From positions 283,521 to 347,520 of the forward strand of contig JACGCK010000034.1 of the NCBI GenBank assembly GCA_014925825.1: 64,000 nt of DNA, written 5' to 3'. The stretch is from Pholiota molesta (Eukaryota > Basidiomycota > Agaricomycetes > Agaricales > Strophariaceae). The notes beneath the pieces are model-generated. The model searched no databases, was not told where the DNA came from, and saw only the letters and a program-made list of their open reading frames with translations. This document shows positions 11,762 to 23,023 of this stretch, piece by piece. The translations under genes and the position numbers were made by a program. Within the stretch, counting starts at the first letter, position 1, and every line of letters starts with the position of its first letter.

Positions 11762-14700
11762 CTAATTCAAGGCCCAAAACATCTCCTTATCAAAGTACTT
11801 ATTTAAGAAATACTCAGAGCTATAAGTAGTGCTATTTTGACTTGTTAAACGGCGATCTGCTTCTGCACCAAAACATGGAATACGGTCAACTAGTGTCCTT
11901 ATTTGAGAGAGTGGAATAATATCGCCCAATAGTGTCCCATCAGAACGTTTACTTCGCTTTAGAATATACAGCGAGGAAGAAGGATCTGGAAATGACCCTC
12001 GGAGAGTTCTTGAACCAGAAATGGACTGGTTGATTTGAGGGACCACATCAAAGCGCTGAACATACATTATAAACTGGTCAGGAATACCAAAAAGCTTGGA
12101 GGAGGGATTTGAGACAATGCGAAATATAAGACGAACATCTACCACTAAATGTCCTAAAATCAACAATAAGTATAAGCATATATAACAGATAACGAAGCGA
12201 TATACCATTAAGACCACTTTTTGGCCATTCCTGCATCGTGTCGGTATTAATGATAGCACTATCATATTGACCTAATGGCCAATTTGGAGATGGCGGATAT
12301 GCATTGATGGTATAAGGAGCCAGAACCATATGTGGATGATGATAGGTCCTTGTCTGAACACGTACTCGATTCCAAACATCTAATTCAGAAAATTGAAGAA
12401 CACATGTCATAGAAGATGTTCGTCGACCTCCAACTGAGAAAGTTGTTTTTCCAAGTGAGAGATACCTAACGTAGTCTCCTAGTGCAGCGTGTAGGTCTGG
12501 AATATCAAATAATGTGCTAACATCTTTGATTGACATGCGTTTATAGCTTGCATCACGAGTTAGATGAAAAGCTGAATGTGGTGAACATTGATGAGTTCGA
12601 TAAGGGAAAGGTGCTGAAGGAGTAAGCCCAGATTTAAGACGCAAGGACAGTTGGAAATAGTCCACAGTAGTGCGAGTTGCGCCAATGAGTGGCGAAACAG
12701 AACTGATGTTGTCGAGGAGGTCATGGGTCGTATTGATATTGCTATATGCAGTTGTAACTTCAATGTTGTCCACAGAATCATCTGATACGTCTAAACAGAT
12801 TGCAGGATCACGAAAATCTATCCTTGAGTCTCGTATAGAAGTGGCGAGATCAAATTGGCGCAACTTGTCCAAGCGATCAAGATAACGACAAATCTGGGGT
12901 TCATAATTTTGGTTGTTGCCAGAATGTGCCGGATCCTTGACAACTTCGATGTGGGCATGCTCAGTTACATCAGCAGACCATTGCACAGAAACCCCACTTG
13001 ATCGTATATTAGTGACCACACTTTGCATGAATTCAAGTTTTGGAATATGCCAGTTTTCGATAGGAAATTTCTTGCCACGTCGCGCTTTAGCGTCAAGAAT
13101 GGCTTGTTTGTGTGAATGAAATTCTCCAAGGGCATGCTCAATTTTGGAGCAGGTATCATCGGTGATAACACTTGATTGAGCAAGATAACGAAAGTCAATG
13201 AGAGAGCGAATGGTGACAAGAAATCCTGGAGTAACAGCCCCTGCGATAATGGCCACAATGTAGCGTTGTACGTCCCGATGTTCGCGTCCAGTAACTTGTT
13301 TCAAAGATGATATACCCTCTTTGAAATGTCGAAATGCGGTATGGGGATGTAGAACGGAGAATCGAAAGTCGATTTCAGGCCCTGTAAGGGCATTGATACA
13401 CCATTTTGCATCATGGTCCCAAAATTGCTTGTGCCAGTGATGGAGAGGCTCTGGAGTTAGGAAAGTAGATGGATCAGAAAGAGGGAAATCCCTCCAAAAT
13501 GGCCTATGTACCCCATTGAGACGGAATTTCATGGCTTCGACAACATAAGAATCCAAATTCCAAGGATGAGCAATCGATTCCACTTCCTGGAGCTGAGCGA
13601 TGGTGGTTGATGCTGTTCTTGGTTCATGGCGGAAATTGTCGCCAAACTCCTTATAGGATGCCATAGTTACAGATGAAGTCTTCCCAGCAACACCAGATAT
13701 GAGTGCAGATTCTGGTGTATCGACAATAAAAGCAGCAATTGGGGGATAACAAAAACGCTGCCAGCCAAGCGGATCGGTCATCATGACGCCTATCTCTGCT
13801 GCTTTTTTCAGTGGAGCAAGGATGAAATCTAGTGATTCATGAAATAAGCGGGAGTCGAGGACGCCACGCATCTTCTGTTTGTGATGTGTGAAATGAGGAA
13901 TAGGAAGTAATGCAAGAAGCAGAAATAGATGATTAGATGATTTGTTGCGGGTGCCCATGTTAATGTTAGCGAGACTGATAAGTAGTGGATGTGCAAGTCG
14001 ATTTCCTGTCATCGCTGAAATGTTGGTTTTATCTGATGAGAGAACTGTTCCAAGAAGAGTTGCACCAGGTGCTATTTTTTTCTACAAGGCTGAGTAGTCA
14101 ATCATCACAGACAGGCTATAATATATATAGACGATATACCTGCATTGACCAAGCAGCGTCGCCTGATAGCCACTCAGTATAGACACGCATCTTCTTTTCT
14201 GCAGTTTCAAAGAGTTGAAATGGCGTGTATTCGATGGAACCTTCAAGAAGTGGATTGCGCAATAGTGATTCCAGACATTCGACAGGGTTACGATAGTAGA
14301 GAGTAGGCGTGTTTTTGGTGGGATAGACAGGTTTAAGTACCCTAGACCTCCAAACAGGTCCAGTAGGCAGCATTTCAGCTCTATTCCTAAGGTCCTTTGC
14401 AGTATTGAAAGACAACGAAAGGCCTTGTGTCTTATAAGGTGTAAGTCATCAGTTGGTATAAGGTGAACAAAGAGTGACTCACCATCCGGAGTTTAAGAAG
14501 CTTATCAATTGCAGCCACACTGAGGTCTGAACGTAGAAGATATGAAGCAAACTCCCACTCCTCTTCTGATGCGAACGGATAGTATAGATTGGTCTTGCGC
14601 TCTGGTGCAAATCTATCCTGGTCGAAACGGTCCATAAAGGTTGGGCCTAATCCATATGTTTGAGAGGCACCAGAAAATGTTGTCTTGAAAAAGGTATTCT

Positions 14701-14995
14701 TGGGTGGAGGAATATTCGAATCTAGGCTGGCTTCCTCGCTAGGATTGCTGACCAAAGGACCATGGATTGAGACATCCTCCATGAAAATATCAGGGGAGAA
14801 ATTGGGCTCTAGAACTTGTGTTGTTGAAACTGGTGTCGGCCGAGCATTAAGCAAGGTCTTCTTAATCCTGACTTGTTCATCGAAGTGTGTAAGACAAGAT
14901 GAATATGGTTGATTTAGATGATTTAGCCGGCGAGCAGTGGTTGCAAATTTCTTGCCGCACCGTGGACATGGCAAAAAAGGAACTTGGATAGGCAT
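11762..14995 (-). CDS. Plavaka-type transposase (4 exons, about 1023 aa)
   Basis: Catalyses excision and insertion of the surrounding element. Exons inferred from GT-AG borders and continuous reading: 14995-14483, 14430-14140, 14081-12206 and 12153-11762. The N terminus has a C2H2-like zinc finger (C10, C13, H26, C34/H37), probably DNA-binding. The centre carries blocks typical of Plavaka transposases: SSDKTNIS, GNRLAHPLLISLANI, FRHEPRTAS, PEPLHHWHKQFWDHDAKW, FRHFKEGISSLKQVTGREHRD, QWSADVTEHAHI and YLDRLDKLRQFDLATSIRDSR. The spliced frame has no stop or shift, so the protein is probably functional. Exact splice sites are read by eye and could be off by one junction. Confidence 0.85.
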
Positions 14996-15119
14996 TTGGA
15001 TATAATGAATAAAGTACGAGTGAGTCGCAGTGATGAATGGTGTAGTAAATAAGCGCTTAGCACAGTCACTATGTTGAAACAATTGACACGTGACCAGAAA
15101 AATACATCTATTCAAAAAC

Positions 15120-15427
15120 GATTCATTTTTTATACTAGTTATACCAAGCTACGACGGCTAGCAGGGTTCTGCTGGTGATGGTGGTGGTGATGATTATGGG
15201 CCATGGCCAACAGTGTCGGCCATCACAACATGCCCGGACGTTCTCCAGGCCCTCGAACCACCAGCTCATCTGGGCCTTGAGGAGGAACATCAATGGATAT
15301 CTATCGTCGACGACTGTGGTCAGTGTTATTGGGTGTTTTAGGCAAGATAGTGTTGTTTCCAGGTGACATCACATTGGGATTTGGGCGAGAAAGGAGGTAT
15401 TTCAGAGCCTAGATAGAATTATTAGAA
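15120..15427. other. intergenic spacer inside the transposon
   Basis: Between the transposase start and the Num1-like relic. GC-richer than its surroundings with a short GGTGGTGGTGATGAT run; no gene seen. Confidence 0.35.
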
Positions 15428-16860
15428 TTATGATTGAATATATCGGCAAAGGACGCGTACATTTAACCAGATATCATGCCTCGCCTTGGTAAGGGCAGTG
15501 ATCTTCATCCCGTTGAGGCATGGAAACAATGAAGCTATATTGATATAGACCAGGAGGCACGGGATTAGGATCCAGAACAGAACGAACCCCTTCAATGTAA
15601 GCTGAGGAAGGGAACTTAAGTAAAATGTTATCACAAAGACAATAGAATATAATAAGACATACCACTCTTAGCACTCGACCCAGACACGTTGGATGAACCA
15701 GGAGGAACCGTCGACATTGCGTTGTTGTTCGCGCTTGGGGTGATGTCCGCGCTCTTCTCAGGAGTCGTTGGCGCCTCGGCCACAGATGCTGACGGATCGT
15801 ACTGATGGCGATTGGACAACATGGACGAACGAGGAGACGCTATGCCACTGTGATCCGAAGTGAGCGACGTGCTAGACCTCGCTTTTTGTTCGCGCTCTCT
15901 GACACTGTGCGACGACAGGACACTTGGCGGCACGTATGCATGGCTTACGGTGTTGGCGGCCGACCTGAAGCTGCTTGTCGAAGGCGGCTGTCGTAAGTTA
16001 GCCTGCGACGGCGACATGCTCGATGCATGCGAGCGAATGCTGTGGGCGCCCGATACAAAAAGGATTGATCCAAGTGGCGTTGTTGCACGTTGTATAAGCT
16101 CAGCAGGCGGCGGCGACGACGGTCGTGGAGGAGGTCCATCGCGGGATCCAGTTACAGTCAACCTTCGCTCCGGAATGAAGTTGGGTGGAGGCATGCTGCT
16201 GGGTGGAAATAATGGCAGGGACGACAGGCGCAGGCGGCTTCCACTCATCCGTCTGTATCGACATTTCCTTGACTTCAGGCTTGGGCGCGGGCACTTCCAC
16301 AAGCACTTCCACAGGCACGTTCACTTCCACTTCCACGACAACTGGTTCTGGCGGGTCGTACAAGTCTGTTGGCTCAGGTTTTGACTGAACACCCGTTTCC
16401 ACATGCACTACTACGGGCGCGGGCGGAGCCTCCGGCTCAGGTACGAAGACAGGTGGTTCGGCCAAAACGATGGTTTTCTCCTCCTGGTTGGTCTCCGTCT
16501 GGCATCCAAATTCGACGGTCTAATCTTTCTTGACCCGGATGTACTCCGCATCGTCGTCGTCTTCTTCGATGATGTCAGTGTCGTTGAAGAGGGACGTGTT
16601 GGCGCCTTTCAGAGGAGACGGTTCGAAGCCACCGAGCTCCGCAGCGAGCACTTCAGGTGCATCCACGATGGAAGGCGGACGCCCATCTTTGAATGGAACG
16701 CCGCTTCTTGGCCGGCGTCCCGTGCCTGTTTTACGGCCTCTCGAACGGCTGAGTACAGCTTGGCGCAACGGGCTGCCTGTGTACGAGCCATTTGAAGGCG
16801 TTCGGCGAACGCTGTGTGCAGGTGTTAGGGAGCATAAAAGCCACGAATAAGAAAAACGCA
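15428..16860 (-). pseudogene. captured fragment of a Num1/Mcp5-like cortical PH-domain protein
   Basis: Num1/Mcp5 proteins anchor dynein and mitochondria at the cell cortex. In minus order it shows SIVDAPEVLAAEL near 16670, a proline/valine-rich stretch with MSIQTDEWKPP near 16250, ERRLTVTG...RPSSPPPAEL near 16130, and PH-domain pieces YIEGVRSVLDPNPVPPGLYQYS near 15570 and ITALTKARHDIWLN near 15490. Lesions: an in-frame TAG at 16522-16520, frame changes near 16190 and 15510, and loss of about 45 residues at the start of the PH domain. It lies between the transposase and the SH3 fragment on the same strand, as gene capture would produce. Family assignment comes from remembered conserved blocks. 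Confidence 0.65.
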
Positions 16861-16905
16861 CCGGTTGACATCTCCACGATTGGCTTATACATCTCGTACG
16901 GTATG

Positions 16906-17664
16906 TCACGATCGAGAAGCTGTATGTGCAGGATCCAGTTCTGCGGCCAGCTCGAGATCTTCATCTTCGAAGCCTATCTCTCCTTCGCGAAGAGGGGGGA
17001 TATAGCGGTGATGGCTGCGGACAGAGCTGAAGTGGATAGATTTTCTCTTGTTGGTACGGCTGCCTGTACGGTTGACGTCTGGTGAAGGAGTCGAGCGATT
17101 TTCGAAGGCGACGTTGTGGCGGACGCGATCTTGAGCGGCTAACAGACTTTTGTGGTTTTCTGCATCCGTAGCGAGAGCAAGCTAAAAGCAATTAAATTAA
17201 CTTCAATGTGAAGCAATAATGGTAATAAGAAAGCGCACATCGACATTGCGGTGCTTGTTAAGCCGCGCAAGGCGCTCAAACGGCGTCTCGATGTTCTCGG
17301 CTGGAATATATCCAACCTCCTGAGTTTTGAGGACCCGAACCAGCCACCAGTAGCTGTTGCTGTCGTCCATAAGATACAGACTGTCGCCTTTGACGACATT
17401 GGCTTTGCCTTCAACGGTGGCGGCAAAGCTGTGCAGAGCATATACCATATCGAAGTCAGGTATCGAGAGCGTCGAGCCATCCTCGTCGATAAAATCTTCG
17501 CCCTCCTCCGCTTCAGAATCTTCCTCGAGCATTGAGTGTTCTTCGTCGTCCGTGCCGTAGTTCAGTGCGTCCACGTGTGCCTGAAGCTGGCCGTCGTCGG
17601 GGTGGATTTGTTCCTGCAAGTCAAAGGTGTCCTGGCAAGTTGGCCGGCGTGGCTCCACACTCAT
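16906..17664 (-). CDS. captured SH3 protein, N-terminal part of a Tea4/Bud14-like polarity factor (233 aa)
   Basis: Tea4/Bud14 proteins target type-1 phosphatase to sites of polarised growth. Two exons, 17664-17239 and 17181-16906, give an open frame. Residues about 40-66 are strongly acidic, an SH3 domain spans about 73-126 (VYALHSF, NSYWWLV, GYIPAENIE), and it is followed by the ETPFERLARLNKHRNVD block characteristic of this family. The frame ends shortly afterwards, whereas the host proteins are much longer, so this is a 3'-truncated copy. It could still make an SH3-only product that competes with the host protein; that is inference. Expression is untested. Confidence 0.65.
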
Positions 17665-18036
17665 GGATGAGTGCTATGCGAAAAGGACGGAAATGAAGGG
17701 AAATGAAGGTGGAATGGGATGCCAGATATGCGGCTACCAAGGCCCTGCTCCGATGCCAGTGAAGCGGATGTCGCGGTCGTCCTGCTGGTAGATCCCATGG
17801 AACTGGGTCAGCTGGCCATCGAGGCATGGATGAACTCTGCGGCAAGAAGGCGGGTGCGCCGGCGCCCACGCTGCAGGCGAGCACAGGCACATGGATGGAT
17901 TCGAGATGGATAGATGAGGACGTTGGGAGGCGAGGGCAGGGTGGCCAGGTCGACAGCAGCAGTGAGCCTATCTAATAAAAAATCTAAGTAATGTTAATCA
18001 GGACCCATGCGTGACAGAGCGGCTTACCGGGCCACC
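17665..18036. other. divergent intergenic region (left part)
   Basis: Lies between the minus-strand SH3 gene and the plus-strand TET/JBP gene, so it should contain two outward promoters. No motif beyond the adjacent palindrome was identified. Confidence 0.35.
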
Positions 18037-18068
18037 CAAGATTTGGTACATACATGTACCAAATCTTG
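18037..18068. repeat. perfect inverted repeat (14-bp arms, 4-bp spacer)
   Basis: CAAGATTTGGTACA, then TACA, then the exact complement of the first arm. The pairing resumes further out (GCGTGACA near 18010 with TGTCACGC near 18066-18074) after an unpaired insert on the left. It lies in the divergent promoter region of the transposon cargo. Confidence 0.8.
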
Positions 18069-18223
18069 TCACGCGAAGGGGAGGGGGAGAAGGGGGATAG
18101 GTGCAATCAACAAAGACGCGAGTCGCGTTTGATCCTGGGAAGCGCGGTACGTCAGAGCACGTGCGTTCATGATACGTCCACGGCAAGACTTAGTTATTAT
18201 TACAACGCAAATCCTGCTTCCAC

Positions 18224-21200
18224 ATGTATCTCCTCAGTAATTCCGATGTCGATGTATTGCTCGTTTTCTTGTCCTCGCACGGTCTCAACTTGCCCACGGA
18301 CGTCGCAGAACTATATTCCCGAATCCTGTTGCAACGCACCAACGTGTACCATGAATTGGGAGTGGAATTTTCCCCAGCGGTAAGTTCAAGCAATTACTTA
18401 CAATTCAATGCTAAAGAAAGTTGTTGTATAGGATAGCCATGGTCTTGAAGACCATGTGTTGGCGCCGGATAGGCACACGGCGCCGCCGCGCAATTTAATT
18501 GAGCCTCCAGTTTTGCATACGATGCTTGGCGGTCAGGCTGATAAATTCCTTGACATGGCGGCGGTAAGTTCAATATCTTATGAATTCCACTCAATACCGA
18601 TTTGCTATGGTTTTAATCTAGGATTACAATTATGGTTCTTCTTACTCCTACGGCCCAGGCGTCCATCGTAATGACGATCTTTACACTGGCAGTGCGTCTG
18701 CGTCAGAAGAAGAGCAAACGCCCAACATAAATGGTATCGACTATGACCACGATAACGACTATAATGACCACGACAATAGCGATAGCAGCGAAAACGATAG
18801 TGACAACAATAACAACAATAATCATGACTCTGCCGCTTATACCCCCCATCTTCGTTCCCATTCAAAAACTCTACAATCTCGCCGTGGGCATGGAAAATCG
18901 AAACATCGGAAACAGAAACATCGGCCTAAGGAACGTGGTCGTGGTGGCATTTTGAAAGTAGCTGGAGGCGGAGGCGGCGGCGGCGGTGGTGGTGGTGACG
19001 TTGGAGGTGGCAATCCCGTCAATTTCTGGGGTCCCGAATGTCATCGCGGAGGAACAACACTCGATCCCCTTGTACCAGAACGGCCTAATTTTGCATATCA
19101 TCAATTCCCTGACCCCACCAATAGTGACGTTGATGAAGAGCTTGACACACTCGAAAATCAAGCCTCAACTGGCTGCAACACACATGAACGTACCAACGAT
19201 CTCACTGCCAACCACGAACCTATTCCTGAGCATCAATCACTCTCAGCGTCAACGAAAGCGATCCTTGCGAAGATTGTTCTAGCGTGCAAAAATATCAATT
19301 CCAACACCAGCTCAAAGCATTACATAAACGCTTCAAAGGTTCTCCAAATGCTTGGAGATGGGAATGCCTCTCCGTGGGATATCAATCGCGACTCCAGTGA
19401 CAACTCTCTTAAGGCGATTGCATTTCGTTGTGGAAGGGCAGAGAATCTTGTAAACTGTTCGCAGTTCATCTTGCTGTTGAACCTCATGCATTTCCGAACT
19501 AAGGTTGAAAGGTCTGTTATAGTTATTCAAATATATCTTTGGGAATTAATGGAAAGGTTTCTACAGTATACGTAGCTCCAGCAACCCAGAGACCAGTTAT
19601 AGAGCTATTCTGACGTCCTTGGCTGGATTAGAGGAACTTGGTGGCGTCACTAGAGTAACTTTAACACGATGGCTCAAAACCGGCTCTATGTGCTGCATGC
19701 TTGCTGCTGCAGGTAAATCTTATGAGCTATATTCTTCCAACTGTTCATTCTAATTCCTTTAGGATCTACATATCTCCTGGCAATTGTGTCTTGTGCTCAA
19801 GTCAAAGCACAAATTGACAATTTGCCAACGAACCAAATGGTTCGTCTTGCAAAGTTATTGCGATGCCCTTCTCCAGGTATGGGGAGTTGATTGTACCTTC
19901 TTAACCTTCTTGCTGATTTATGTCTTATTTAGATAAAGAAGGCGCGCAGATTATCAGTCATATAATTCCTGCTGTAGCCAAACTTCGATCCATATATAAC
20001 ATATCGTTATCAACGATGTTCAGCGCTGACTTCCGATCTGTTCATACCGAACCCAGTGAGACGTATCAGTCTGTAAACTTGGAGGACACCGACAAATTCT
20101 TCGATGATTATATTCCTCTCAAGTACGTCTCTGAATAGTACCTAATATGGTCTCTAATGAGCGTCTTTTTAGTGCTTTTGTCACAAGTCGCGACTGGAAC
20201 GTCTGGGGTCCATGTCGAAAGCCATTACTTGATAATGGATCTTCGAGTTATCAAGACATGGATATGATATCAAACTTTCTAGTTGGACCAACGGATGTAT
20301 CTTTTCCAGGAACATCAGAATCCTCAATACAAGTCTCACCAGTATCGTCACCACAAACACCATCTTCAAATCTACTGTCTATTCCATCATCACCAACTCA
20401 AGCTCCTTCATCATCGCCAATGAAGGCTCCAATATCTAGTAAGATTTTATATTCTAGTAGCTTTTATGCAAACTTAATACTATTAGCAGCTTCAAAGATG
20501 AGACTATATGAAGAGGACGATATTTTCACCATCGATACAGAGTACGATCCAGCAGAAAATACAGCTTTTGCACCTGGAAAGCGCAGCTCTACCCAACGGC
20601 TCTTTGACTTTACCGAAATTGAACGCGCCAAAGCTGACAAGGCTTTGGTTCCTACTAACCTGACTGATCTTTCTACCGAGGTGATTTCTCTCTTTTGTAT
20701 TGTGTTTTTCTAAACTGATGTTATCTAATAGCTAAAAAATCTTCTGGCAACTGGAAAAAAGACGAATTCTAGTGCGTATATATATATTCCATCTACGATC
20801 ACAAAAGAGTATGTTTTTATCATTATTCTATCCATATTTCAAACTAACCAATATCTCTGAAGTAAAATTATACGTGTTAATGATAAAAGTAATAACTGGC
20901 TCTTTATCATTGACACTATGATGCCAACAAATTATCGTCATGGACTTCTTGAAGAGTTACAACTGCTTTTTCCAGAATTGAAGACGACAGACAGTCAGAA
21001 AGAGGGCATCAACAATATCTTTCCATGTATCCACTTTACATGGTACAACCGATATTCTACACATGTAAGGTTCTTATATCTATATCTTTCTATAATTGAT
21101 AGTCTTCGTAGTTTATCCCTCAGGAATCCAAATCCAAGGCCTTTAATTCCGAAATTGATCCTACTGCATATCGTCGTGAGGGCAAACGTAAGGTCAACAC

Positions 21201-21761
21201 TTCAACCTTTATCCCCAGAGGATCGAAAGAACTCCAAGATAACTGTGACCTACTATCTGTCATCGAAGGCACTTTGGAGAATATTCTTGCTTGGCAACAA
21301 CTTGAGGTACGTTCGGTTATTCTGATATTGAATCAATGCTCATGGAATACATACATTAGGTAGAAGAACTAGTCCCAGAGTCATATTCTTCTCTTGCAAA
21401 TTTGGTGGACTCATTACCAGGAAATGAACATGTCGTTGGGTATCCATTTTCTGGTTTGGTACTCAATTTTAATGGTGCATCGCGTGCTCACCGTGATTGG
21501 GAAGACAAAGACCTTTGTCTTGTCATGCCTATTTCGGATTGTGAAGGAGGTGAACTCGTGCTGATGGAAGCTGGTGTTGTAATTGACATAAAACACGGTG
21601 ATATGTTGATTTTCCGATCATCTATGTTAACTCACTTCAATTTGCACTTCAAGGGTGTACGCGCATCTTTGGTTCTTCATACAGATAGATCTCTAGACAC
21701 TTGGGCCCAAAATCGTAATAATTGGCAGAATAATACTTTCTTCCGTAGTAGCAGTACATAG
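18224..21761 (+). CDS. TET/JBP-family 2-oxoglutarate/Fe(II) dioxygenase (12 exons, about 983 aa)
   Basis: TET/JBP enzymes oxidise methylpyrimidines in DNA or RNA. Exons: 18224-18379, 18432-18563, 18622-19511, 19567-19712, 19763-19876, 19933-20122, 20173-20438, 20487-20680, 20732-20808, 20863-21064, 21124-21306 and 21360-21761. All introns are short GT-AG and every phase agrees. The double-stranded beta-helix core is in the last exon: AHRD gives the HxD iron ligands (H894, D896), THFN gives the distal histidine (H942) and GVRAS the 2-oxoglutarate arginine (R951), with GGELVLMEAG and DIKHGDMLIF between them. The N-terminal 600 residues are low-complexity (poly-Gly near 118-130, Asp/Asn-rich) with an unrecognised middle domain. 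No lesion, so activity is plausible. Linkage of fungal TET/JBP genes to transposons is established; its role for the element is not. Confidence 0.85.
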
Positions 21762-22063
21762 ATGCTCATGACTTTTACAAAACCATTCTATAGTTTGCTG
21801 TCTTAATCCAAAATTTTGCGATTCAAATCTTTGTTGATCAAAATCCCGTGACATTTGCGCTGACCCGGACCGGGAGTTGGTCTCAAAGTAGAACGCCCCC
21901 ACGCTACACATCAACACACCTTTCGTCTCTTACTACTATTAGTCTTCAAGTTTACCTTGCTCAGTCTGATTCTTGGTATATACCAATCTGTATCCAGGAT
22001 TGTAAGCATGTTTTCGTATCTCCATGCTACAATTTCACTGACAATTGAAATATAGACACACAA

Positions 22064-22633
22064 ATGCCTGCTACCACCGCGCAGCTTCTAACCATCGACG
22101 TTGCCTTTGCAAATGTCTACAAACCAATAAATGTAAGATTAAAAGCACTTTTTATGGCCACTGGAGTATTCACTGAAGATTTAGGAGAGTTTTGAAAACA
22201 TCTATAGTGCTAATGAGGCAAATCGTCTTCTCCAAACTGCCACCAACCTTTCTGCCACTTGCTCGCACATACGCAAGAAGTTTGTTCTTCAACATGAGGC
22301 TGCTCTACGCAAGGTAGAAATAGCCCAACGGCGATTAGCACTTGCTAGTATCCACCTCGAAGCCACTCAACGTGAATTGGACCTTACCGATGCAAAAGTG
22401 ATGGATGCAGAACTATACCACGGCCATATTCGCTATGTTCTCAAAAAAAGTGGATTTCTTCTACCAATCCCCAGTGGTGGCGAAGAGAAGGAAATCCCCA
22501 TAGTATATGTACAAGGCTGTGAGTCAAGTTATTCAAACACGTCTTGATTTCTATTATTGACTACTATATATGTCTAGCGAAACATAGTGTCATGCTTCCC
22601 AATGGTCAATGTATGTTTGTAACGTTGGACTAA
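22064..22633 (+). CDS. small coiled-coil protein of the transposon (3 exons, 152 aa)
   Basis: Exons 22064-22132, 22185-22518 and 22578-22633 join in phase to a 153-codon frame. Residues about 30-105 are a continuous heptad-like helix rich in Ala, Leu, Glu, Arg and Gln (VEIAQRRLALASIHLEATQR), suggesting a dimerising coiled coil. The tail is short and hydrophobic. No domain was recognised and no nuclear-localisation cluster stands out. It lies between the dioxygenase and the DUF6532 gene on the same strand, so it is probably a structural or DNA-handling accessory of the element; that is inference from position only. Confidence 0.6.
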
Positions 22634-22639
22634 CCAGAG

Positions 22640-23023
22640 GTGGAGTATATTCTGTAAATATGTATACCGCCTTGTTGATTCCTATTTCCAATGCCTGTAA
22701 TCTATTGAACCGTCTTGGTGCCTAGCACCCAGCGCAACTGCTATGCCATTCTCAAGACTCAAAAATTAAATTGGACTCAACACTACAAATCTTCAAGACA
22801 CCGTGGATACTCAAAATCCAGTCACCAAGACGAAGACTCACAAAGGACGTAATTTCTGTATTCGTAACAAATTCACTTGGCTTACGCCAGGGCTGTTTCA
22901 GCATTTTGCCGACTCTATTCAAATATTGTTGAGTTTCGTTTCCTCTTTCCTTTCACCAAACTCTATCCCTCTGACACGTCTACGAACACTCTATCCACTG
23001 TCCCGTCTACAGTTCTTACTATA
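22640..23023. other. intergenic promoter region
   Basis: Upstream of the DUF6532 gene. Pyrimidine-rich patches (TTTCCTCTTTCCTTTCACC near 22937) resemble fungal CT-rich core promoters. No gene seen. Confidence 0.35.

Noticed and set aside
11762..14995. KDZ transposase as the identity of the first element's transposase
   Set aside because: The conserved blocks (PEPLHHWHKxFWDHD, QVTGREHRD, SADVTEHAHI) match Plavaka-type proteins, and no KDZ-type HMG partner or clear 8-bp duplication is present.
18224..20130. Separate gene for the Gly/Asp-rich region upstream of the dioxygenase core
   Set aside because: All introns from 18380 to 21359 are phase-consistent and give one uninterrupted frame, so a single gene is more economical.
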